12,438 nucleotides of DNA, taken from contig JARBAV010000383.1 of assembly GCA_029237515.1 (NCBI GenBank), forward strand, positions 1-12,438, written 5' to 3'. The stretch comes from Nitrososphaerales archaeon (lineage in GTDB: Archaea; Thermoproteota; Nitrososphaeria; Nitrososphaerales; Nitrososphaeraceae). Numbering within the stretch: position 1 is the first letter of the stretch; the number at the start of each line of letters is the position of its first letter. The notes under the pieces were generated by a model. It was not told where the DNA came from. It did not search any database and saw only the letters and a list, made by a program, of their open reading frames with translations. The translations under genes were made by a program, and so were the position numbers. Shown one piece after another: positions 6,283-11,649 of the stretch.

Positions 6283-6446
6283 TCGTTACCCATCCCTCCC
6301 ACAATCTTCGACTATTGGTCATTTCCAGAATATAGCCATTTAGTCGTTGACGAATTCCGATGCTGATGATTAATGTGTAAACACGATTTATCCAGATACT
6401 GTAGCAATTAGTGTATGTTCGAAGTATTATGAACAGCAAAGGACTC

Positions 6447-7469
6447 TCATAATTTTGAGATCTTTAGCATGTTCTTCATTTCAATCTTCATTCCATATCT
6501 CTTTTCATTCATTTTCATATGAGTATAAATTCTCAACAAGTCGCGCGAATTCCTTAGCATGCTAAATCTGCCTGAGATTTTCATTTTGATAAATTTATGG
6601 ACCAACGAGTAAATATCAAATTTCCTCAATACTGCATTTCTGTATTGTTTCAAGTCATTTAGATGCTCTACAAATAATTGTGCACACCATGTAGATGGGA
6701 CGATCCCTTCACCTAACAATGCATAAACGGTACCAATCGATTCACCTACCCCGATTGTTTTTCTGCCATCCGAAAACGGTTCACATAGAGAAGGGGGGCT
6801 TATTCTAACTGGTCTGCCTACTTTATGAATGATTTCGCATTCATGCGTGTTCAAAAAATCGTCCAGGAATCCAATCGTGTACTTACGTCCGAAATCACCG
6901 GCCCCTATATGTGCATATCCATTACCAAGAGGGAAATACCAAAAGTAACCTGACATACTCGAAAATGCCTTCAAGTAAAAGTCATCATATGGATTTCTAT
7001 TCCGATCGTATTTCACTTTGTACTGTACGCATGGAATCCAAGTCTCGTTACTTACTTTAGGCAAATAATTCCTATGAAATCCTGTAGAATCTACAATAAG
7101 ATCAAAATCAGATTCTAAGTTCTCCTTTCTTGGCACCTTTCCAAACTCTATGTCAGTACCACGTACCATATCTTTAATGAGCTGTAATTTATCATAAGCA
7201 ACCATTCCTCTTAACTTGATGTCAATACTATCATCCATCAATTCGACCTTCATATTTTTACCTTTATGGAGAACGTACATGCTAAAATCCAAACCGCATT
7301 CCTTTACTAGATCAGCCATTACGTTTTCGCACGTTGCCCAAGCGCACACCGCATCATGTTTTGACTCTGGCATTCTTTCAAAACCCTTTACTGTGTTATC
7401 CCCATCTTGACTGAGTTTGTTCATGATGTATGCCCCCGCAACACCAATCCCAACTACAGCAATTTTCAT
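6447..7469 (-). CDS. FAD-dependent oxidoreductase, geranylgeranyl reductase family
   Basis: Members of this family reduce the double bonds of isoprenoid chains, including archaeal ether-lipid precursors; others act on unknown substrates. The 340 residues begin with a Rossmann dinucleotide-binding turn (VVGIGVAG, residues 5-12) at the extreme N-terminus, then CAWATCENV (42-50), DLIVDSTG (123-130), the family signature YFWYFPLGNGYAHIGAG (175-191) and the second FAD stretch GVGESIGTVYALLGEG (240-255). In the last, the usual GD pair reads GE. The protein is shorter than typical digeranylgeranylglycerophospholipid reductases (about 390-450), and the C-terminus is basic and Met/Lys-rich. No membrane helix is evident. 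The ATG at 7467-7469 is supported by the N-terminal motif position and a TATA-like box about 30 nt upstream. Substrate is not determinable; it may be a lipid or quinone-side-chain reductase. It stands alone, with long gaps on both sides. Confidence 0.85.
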   Translation of the reverse strand: MKIAVVGIGVAGAYIMNKLSQDGDNTVKGFERMPESKHDAVCAWATCENVMADLVKECGLDFSMYVLHKGKNMKVELMDDSIDIKLRGMVAYDKLQLIKDMVRGTDIEFGKVPRKENLESDFDLIVDSTGFHRNYLPKVSNETWIPCVQYKVKYDRNRNPYDDFYLKAFSSMSGYFWYFPLGNGYAHIGAGDFGRKYTIGFLDDFLNTHECEIIHKVGRPVRISPPSLCEPFSDGRKTIGVGESIGTVYALLGEGIVPSTWCAQLFVEHLNDLKQYRNAVLRKFDIYSLVHKFIKMKISGRFSMLRNSRDLLRIYTHMKMNEKRYGMKIEMKNMLKISKL

Positions 7470-7492
7470 TATTGAGCATGATCCACAAGTAA

Positions 7493-7503
7493 CTAATAAA
7501 AAG
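7493..7503 (-). promoter_or_regulatory. Candidate TATA box for the flavoprotein gene
   Basis: On the minus strand this reads CTTTTTATTAG and is centred about 30 nt upstream of the ATG at 7469, consistent with a very short leader. It lies inside a TTG-started upstream open frame (7396-7632), which argues against that frame being a co-transcribed gene. Confidence 0.4.
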
Positions 7504-7807
7504 ATTGACTAGCTCACCCTGACTCTGTTCAATTTTAAGAAAGCGTTTGGCAAGTAGCCGCATTTTCTCATTGTGACTAGATCCTAGAACCTCTTCAAAA
7601 TGATGGTTGATTTTATTTGTGGAAATATACAATAGAGAGCTGATAGTAAAGCAAAAGATCGCTAAGTAAATTTAGCCTAATTCTACAAAGAACGCAGTTT
7701 CAAGCACTATTTCTAGACCATTTCCCGCCAATCTAATTGTAAATAGCTACCGGTAAGCCATTTGTCCCAAAATAGCTTTATTTTCTTATCAGGTCCTTAT
7801 GAAAACC

Positions 7808-7845
7808 AGCTATCCAGATTCTAACAATTCAGTATTTGGATAGTT
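7808..7845 (+). repeat. 12-pair hairpin; candidate structured RNA element
   Basis: AGCTATCCAGAT (7808-7819) pairs with ATTTGGATAGTT (7834-7845) around a 14-nt loop. Ten pairs are Watson-Crick and two are G-U when read as plus-strand RNA; on the minus strand those two become C-A mismatches, so the structure favours plus-strand transcription. The central CTATCCA/TGGATAG arms are a perfect 7-bp inverted repeat. No plus-strand gene is nearby, so if transcribed it would be a stand-alone or antisense RNA. Confidence 0.5.
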
Positions 7846-7987
7846 ACAGCAATATCCCGTTTCCATGTTGACTTCACAGTTGTTCTTGATATTGTGCCAT
7901 CTTTGAATCAGGCATTAAATCGTCATACCCACCCTCAATTTCCCAGATATTATCGTTGACTGACCGCTTGTTGGTTCCGATTCCTCT

Positions 7988-8054
7988 GTTAACTGCTGTT
8001 ACAGATTTCGTTAACAAACATGCATTGCCATTTACAGAATTGTTAACCGTTAAC
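7988..8054. repeat. Cluster of four GTTAAC palindromes
   Basis: The palindrome GTTAAC occurs at 7988-7993, 8010-8015, 8042-8047 and 8049-8054, four times in 67 nt; the last two are separated by one base. Around them the words ACAGATTT or ACAGAATT recur at about 8000, 8034 and 8054, giving a degenerate repeat of about 18 nt. A six-base palindrome is expected about once per few kb in DNA of this composition. The arrangement resembles iterated binding sites for a dimeric protein. No gene start is within 70 nt, so the regulated target is not apparent. Confidence 0.55.
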
Positions 8055-8429
8055 AGATTTTCACCACTGTTCAATGAAGTTCACGCTCAAAGCAACTGAA
8101 CGATGCAGTTGACCACATCTTTGTTTAAGATACCAGAATAATTTACCCTATGGGATTTTTCCATGATTCGTTCAAAACGTTCAATTAGACTGTTCAATAT
8201 CAACAGAAGAGCCTTACATGTACAGCAACCTCCACCTTGAGCACGAATTATCCTTAAAGTAAAAGAGGTACTGGATTGGTCGACTTTCTTTGCAAATGTA
8301 TGGTCAGGAGTCGAATCTAGTTAGGCAAAGGATTGTTAAATGAACTAAGCACTCACCCTAAAAGCACGATTTCTCATAAATCCTCGAAGATGAAGGGGGT
8401 TAAGAAATAGAACAAGAAAAATTGTAACA

Positions 8430-8497
8430 ATTAATGACATATCGCGAAAAAATTAATTCAAAGGCGAATACATGTGACACGAACAGACGTCATTAAT
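8430..8497. repeat. 9-bp inverted repeat enclosing about 50 nt
   Basis: ATTAATGAC (8430-8438) and GTCATTAAT (8489-8497) are exact reverse complements. With a 2-nt bulge the pairing can extend outward to CAAT/ATTG. A near-palindrome ATTGTAACAAT overlaps the left arm at 8421-8431. The enclosed segment shows no further clear structure. Chance is a real possibility in A/T-rich DNA. Confidence 0.35.
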
Positions 8498-8592
8498 ATT
8501 GAAAGAATATACAGTAGTTGAATGCTTCGTACTGACTTTTTGCTTAACACCTTTAGAAAATCCATGCTTATACTTTCAGAAATCAACGACTG

Positions 8593-9867
8593 TTAATATG
8601 CTTTAAAATCGTTGCCCAAGCTTTGTGAGCCAATCTTGAGTGCCAGCACCTCATTTGCACCTTCATAGATTGTAATTGCACGGGAATCCAAAAAGTGTCT
8701 TGCAACCCTGGATTTTTTGGTGTATCCTGCTGAACCAAATATTTGAACTGAGCGATTAGCGGCATCTAACGCGCAATTGCTAGCATAGAACTTAGATATA
8801 GTAGAAATTCTATCTGCCTGGTTTCTTAATCGGATGTACTTCTTGTCGGATTTATTCAACTTTAGTTGCCAGTCCATATTGTCCTTCTTAAAATTCTCGA
8901 CATAATCATGTAAATGCTGTCGAGTGATAGCTGCACGGTAAACTAACCATTTGGAGCTCTCTAGACTCACTACCATCTTTGCAAGATGGTCTTGAATAAG
9001 TTGCTTTTTACCTAGAAGGCCTCCGTGTTGAGTTCTGATTTTGGAATAACGGATCGATTCAGCCAAACAATCTTTAATGACACCTATGGCTCCCGCCGCG
9101 ACACTCAGACGACCATCGATCAGTGCGCTGTAAGCTATGCTTAGACCCTGTCCTTTCAGCCCTAAGAGGTTTTTCTTAGGAATAATGCAATTTCTAAAAA
9201 GAAGTTCAGCATTTTTTACTGTGAGGAGACCCATTTTATTCTTGATCTCTTTTCGCCTTATCCCTTGACAATCCTTATCTACTATAAAAGAGGAAATTCT
9301 TCCGTTTCCGCGTCCATCTTTACTGTTCCGTTCCTTAGCATATGTAGTCAACAGGTCGGCAATCGTTCCATTACCAACCCAATGTTTCCTTCCATTAAGA
9401 ACGTAGTGATCGCTTTTCTCTTCAAATACCATTTCCATGGAAGATGGATCGCTGCCAGCATTAGGTTCAGTAAGGGCAAATGCCATTATGCTTTCCCCTC
9501 TTGTGGTATGGGGAAGGTATTCTTTTTTCTGTGCCTCGTTAGCCCACCCCTGGAGTACCAGCTGACCAATTGAAATGTGAGCTGATAGAAATGTTCTAAC
9601 AGAACTTCCCTCCTCTCCAATCCTTTCCAACGCAAGACAGTAGGTAAGAAAGTCGTAGCCCAGACCCCCATATATTGTAGAGATTGGACAGCCTAGCATT
9701 CCAATATTTTTGAAAACTGGTACAACTCTATCGTTAATTCTTCCTTTAAGGTAACACTCTTCTTCATATTCCCGCAATAATTTGGATGCGTTATCGACTT
9801 TTGATAAGAATTTTTCCTGTCTCTTAGAAATATTGAAATTCATCTCTGAAAGATCATGATAACGCAT
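8593..9867 (-). CDS. Acyl-CoA dehydrogenase family protein
   Basis: These cytosolic FAD enzymes oxidise acyl-CoA thioesters at the alpha-beta bond and pass electrons to electron-transfer flavoprotein. The 424 residues show the N-terminal helical domain, the beta-domain motif ALTEPNAGSD (131-140), HWVGNGTIAD (162-171), DGR (251-253), RTQHGGLLGKKQLIQDHLAKM split across 278-298, and a C-terminal IFGSAGYTKKSRVARHFLD followed by ITIYEGANEV (398-407). Glu402 in YEG occupies the catalytic-base position of the short-chain and glutaryl-CoA group. A charged insert of about 30 residues (about 319-350, KKDNMDWQLKLNKSDKKY) sits between two C-terminal-domain helices and is not usual. The ATG at 9865-9867 is used here; an ATG at 9841-9843 (residue 9, MNFNISKRQEKF) aligns better with typical family N-termini. 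No ETF, thiolase or CoA ligase gene is in the window, so the substrate cannot be inferred from context. Confidence 0.92.
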   Translation of the reverse strand: MRYHDLSEMNFNISKRQEKFLSKVDNASKLLREYEEECYLKGRINDRVVPVFKNIGMLGCPISTIYGGLGYDFLTYCLALERIGEEGSSVRTFLSAHISIGQLVLQGWANEAQKKEYLPHTTRGESIMAFALTEPNAGSDPSSMEMVFEEKSDHYVLNGRKHWVGNGTIADLLTTYAKERNSKDGRGNGRISSFIVDKDCQGIRRKEIKNKMGLLTVKNAELLFRNCIIPKKNLLGLKGQGLSIAYSALIDGRLSVAAGAIGVIKDCLAESIRYSKIRTQHGGLLGKKQLIQDHLAKMVVSLESSKWLVYRAAITRQHLHDYVENFKKDNMDWQLKLNKSDKKYIRLRNQADRISTISKFYASNCALDAANRSVQIFGSAGYTKKSRVARHFLDSRAITIYEGANEVLALKIGSQSLGNDFKAY

Positions 9868-9883
9868 ATCTGAACAATTATCT

Positions 9884-9893
9884 TAGCCGATAT
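9884..9893 (-). promoter_or_regulatory. Candidate TATA box for the acyl-CoA dehydrogenase gene
   Basis: On the minus strand this reads CTTTAATATC. It lies about 22 nt before the ATG at 9867 and about 46 nt before the alternative ATG at 9843. The spacing would put the transcript start between the two, so this element slightly favours the downstream start or a leaderless upstream one. The call is weak. Confidence 0.35.
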
Positions 9894-10031
9894 TAAAGCC
9901 AATTGCAACTATTTGCTACATAACTATGTAACAAAACTTCAATCAATACAAACCATTTGGTATCATGATTCTGATTCTGAGTGACTCCGTCAACGGTATT
10001 TGAAAAATATCTCTTATCTATTAGTCATGTC

Positions 10032-10123
10032 TGTTCTAATTGTTACTGTTACTGCGAGCAAGGAGCATAAAGTTCACATCAACCTGAGCTTGAGAGCCAT
10101 ACATTAACATAATGATTAGAACA
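10032..10123 (+). ncRNA. Candidate structured small RNA closed by a 14-pair helix
   Basis: TGTTCTAATTGTTA (10032-10045) pairs with TAATGATTAGAACA (10110-10123): twelve Watson-Crick and two G-U pairs in plus-strand RNA, the outer nine pairs being perfect. On the minus strand the two G-U pairs become A-C mismatches, so plus-strand transcription is favoured. A TATA-like AAAAATAT stretch (10003-10010) is centred 25 nt upstream of the first paired base, the right place for an archaeal promoter. The enclosed 64 nt are more GC-rich than the flanks. No known RNA family was recognised and no T-run follows, so this is a hypothesis from pairing and promoter spacing only. Confidence 0.3.
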
Positions 10124-10207
10124 AGAAAACTAATTCGTAACTAGGAGTTAGCAGTTTAACACCAACAAGAATGTTTTCAATCTAGGGTGATCTGCTTCAT
10201 TAGTCGT

Positions 10208-11392
10208 TTATACAAAATGAATCAGGCTCGAAGCCCTTTCATGCAGTATATTTGCAAATTGTCGCATATCAATCTTGTTAAATGGACTGATCTTTCTTAG
10301 AGTGTCTATTTCCTGTCCTTCTTCTAACATAGTTCTATTTCGTAATTCTTCTATGATTTTTTCCCTCAACCTCGGAGGACAGATCTTGCTATGATATATG
10401 CAGCCAAGTGATCCGAAGAACATTTCCTTGATGTGGTCATCTCCTTTCTCTTCATGAAAATGAGGATTGCGTGTTTCTACCTGAGAAATTTCAATTCCTT
10501 TATCCATTGCCTCTTGATTTTCTGTGGGTAAAATTCCGCCAAATTCTTCCAGGACATTAACTATTTCATAAGGTTCTACTGAAAAGCCAGATGAATAAGT
10601 AAGCAATTCGGCAAGCTTCATTGACATACAATGTTCACCTGAATTCCCGGTACGCATAACTTCGGTCTCGAAGCCTGTATAATATGAAACCAGAGAGTTA
10701 AGATATTGATTAGTTATTTCAGAGACTCTCCCCCACTTGGAAAAGTACAGACCACTCTCCGAAACTTTTGGTTTATAGATCCATGAAATCCTAACCATCG
10801 TATACGGGCTATTAGACATGGCTAACCCTGATGCGAAGATCTTAACATATTCATTAACCGCTCCAGGAACATAATTATCTGCATCAATAAAACCAACGTA
10901 ATCCTTTCCGGCCATCTTAGCAAGAAGCATCCCGGTAATCATGCCTTCAGCTTTGCCGTTTCTAACTATATCATCTGGTCCAAATATGCTGTTATACCCA
11001 ACTTCTTTTAGCGCATCTGAAAGTCCAGGATCTTTCTGATGCAAAATCAATGCGTTTTTACCAACGAAGCGGTTAAACTGCTCCAATGCCTCTTTTTCCA
11101 ATTTGTACCTATCGACTGGTTGTCTGGGACTGTTTGAAACAATGATCGTAAGGCAATCGTGTGGAATGCCACTTAATACACCCTCAAGAAGTTTTAGACG
11201 TTCGCCCTTAATCGGGATTACAATTGCCATTTTTTTCTCTATTTCAGAGATTTCTTCATTTCCAATACTTCGAATCGTCTCCGATGTGGGCCTCCCATTG
11301 CTAAAGCCAGAATCTAACTCGTATACACGCTGTACACCGTGTAAACTAATTGCCCCAAATCTCTCTGTATACCTGGGATGATCAAGTTTCAT
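10208..11392 (-). CDS. mpgS: Mannosyl-3-phosphoglycerate synthase
   Basis: This glycosyltransferase (family GT55) joins GDP-mannose and 3-phosphoglycerate to make mannosyl-3-phosphoglycerate, the precursor of the compatible solute mannosylglycerate. Numbering from the ATG at 11390-11392, the protein has 394 residues, the same as my recollection of the Pyrococcus horikoshii enzyme, whose N-terminus aligns without a gap (MKLDHPRYTERFGA). Motifs include IVIPIKGERLKLLEGVL, IIVSNSPR, HQKDPGL, GKAEGMITGMLLAKM, the metal/nucleotide motif GFIDADNYVPGAVNEY (170-174 is DADNY), KWGRVSEITN, GNSGEHCMSM and the metal-ligand stretch NPHFHEEKG. An in-frame ATG at 11446 would add 18 residues with no counterpart in that homologue; a TATA-like ATAAAAT about 24 nt before 11392 supports the shorter form. 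The phosphatase for the second step (mpgP) is not adjacent on either side. The family is typical of thermophiles but also occurs in mesophilic Thaumarchaeota. Confidence 0.93.
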   Translation of the reverse strand: MKLDHPRYTERFGAISLHGVQRVYELDSGFSNGRPTSETIRSIGNEEISEIEKKMAIVIPIKGERLKLLEGVLSGIPHDCLTIIVSNSPRQPVDRYKLEKEALEQFNRFVGKNALILHQKDPGLSDALKEVGYNSIFGPDDIVRNGKAEGMITGMLLAKMAGKDYVGFIDADNYVPGAVNEYVKIFASGLAMSNSPYTMVRISWIYKPKVSESGLYFSKWGRVSEITNQYLNSLVSYYTGFETEVMRTGNSGEHCMSMKLAELLTYSSGFSVEPYEIVNVLEEFGGILPTENQEAMDKGIEISQVETRNPHFHEEKGDDHIKEMFFGSLGCIYHSKICPPRLREKIIEELRNRTMLEEGQEIDTLRKISPFNKIDMRQFANILHERASSLIHFV

Positions 11393-11410
11393 TTTGAGAA
11401 AGGAATTGAT

Positions 11411-11419
11411 TTTATCGCT
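11411..11419 (-). promoter_or_regulatory. Candidate TATA box for mpgS
   Basis: On the minus strand this reads GCGATAAAATC-like sequence, centred about 24 nt upstream of the preferred ATG at 11392. If used it would exclude the upstream ATG at 11446 from the transcript. Another A/T-rich element (CCTATACG on the minus strand, about 11465-11472) lies about 22 nt before 11446, so both starts have a possible promoter. Confidence 0.3.
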
Positions 11420-11553
11420 TATAACTATTGGGAGCCACGCAAACATTCAAAATGTATAGCATACGTATAGGAATGGACTGATTATCATATTCTTAGGTAA
11501 TAAATCTCCTAATGTATTAGCCGCAACTTAAAAACTAGCTATTCGTATTGTTC

Positions 11554-11581
11554 GGGTCATTTGTTTTCTTGAACAAGACCT
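11554..11581. repeat. Bulged hairpin between EF-2 and mpgS
   Basis: GGTC (11555-11558), a two-base bulge AT, and TTGTT (11561-11565) pair with AACAA (11572-11576) and GACC (11577-11580) around the loop TTCTTG. The stem has nine pairs. It lies about 70 nt downstream of the EF-2 stop in the direction of transcription, and could help end or stabilise that transcript. Confidence 0.45.
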
Positions 11582-11609
11582 TTGGACAAAATTACAGAAT
11601 TGAATGACT

Positions 11610-11622
11610 TGGCAAAAAATTA
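11610..11622 (-). terminator. Candidate T-tract terminator after EF-2
   Basis: On the minus strand the sequence ATAATTTTTTGCC begins about 30 nt after the EF-2 stop codon and contains six consecutive T. Archaeal RNA polymerase can terminate at such runs without a hairpin. A bulged hairpin at 11554-11581 follows further downstream. Confidence 0.4.
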
Positions 11623-11649
11623 TACCTTAATCCGAAAATATAAAATTTG

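Larger units (their letters stand above)
5881..6446. other. Intergenic region upstream of pfdA
   Basis: No credible coding frame, tRNA or mobile-element remnant was seen in these 566 nt. It contains the pfdA TATA-like box, two copies of TTATCCAGAT (6074-6083 and 6388-6397), an A-rich tract (about 6181-6205) and the strong inverted repeat at 6251-6282. It lies downstream of the flavoprotein gene and upstream of pfdA, both on the minus strand. Confidence 0.6.
7470..8592. other. Long intergenic region (about 1.1 kb) rich in short repeats
   Basis: No frame gives a recognisable protein. Two short minus-strand open frames (7396-7632 and 7874-8074) need TTG starts and are not supported. The stretch contains a 12-pair hairpin (7808-7845), a cluster of four GTTAAC sites (7988-8054), four GTTCAA words between 8069 and 8197, and a 9-bp inverted repeat spaced by 50 nt (8430-8497). 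This is the longest non-coding stretch in the window, and its repeat content is the main reason to look at it for small RNAs, a regulatory hub or a replication-related site. Confidence 0.6.
9868..10207. other. Intergenic region between mannosyl-3-phosphoglycerate synthase and acyl-CoA dehydrogenase
   Basis: No credible coding frame is visible in these 340 nt. The region carries the acyl-CoA dehydrogenase TATA-like box near 9889 and a candidate structured RNA on the plus strand (10032-10123). A short tandem GTTACT GTTACT occurs at 10042-10053. Confidence 0.6.

Noticed and set aside
6359..6400. A C-box-like CTGATGAT as part of a C/D-box RNA
   Set aside because: The first base does not match the consensus, and no D box (CTGA) follows at a suitable distance.
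7874..8074. A 66-codon minus-strand frame with a TTG start
   Set aside because: The repeated Val-Asn pairs are only translations of the GTTAAC palindromes. There is no ATG, no recognisable domain and no neighbour context.
8290..8335. A possible tRNA T-arm (GTCGAATC, or GATTCGAC on the minus strand)
   Set aside because: The flanking bases do not pair as a T-stem, and no anticodon or acceptor stem could be found around it.
1627..8592. Insertion-sequence or CRISPR remnants in the long gaps
   Set aside because: No transposase-like peptide, terminal inverted repeat pair with target duplication, or regularly spaced direct repeats with unique spacers were seen.
8583..9671. Short open frames overlapping the acyl-CoA dehydrogenase (8583-8765, 9265-9573, 9486-9671)
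   Set aside because: They are alternative-frame shadows of a well-supported gene.
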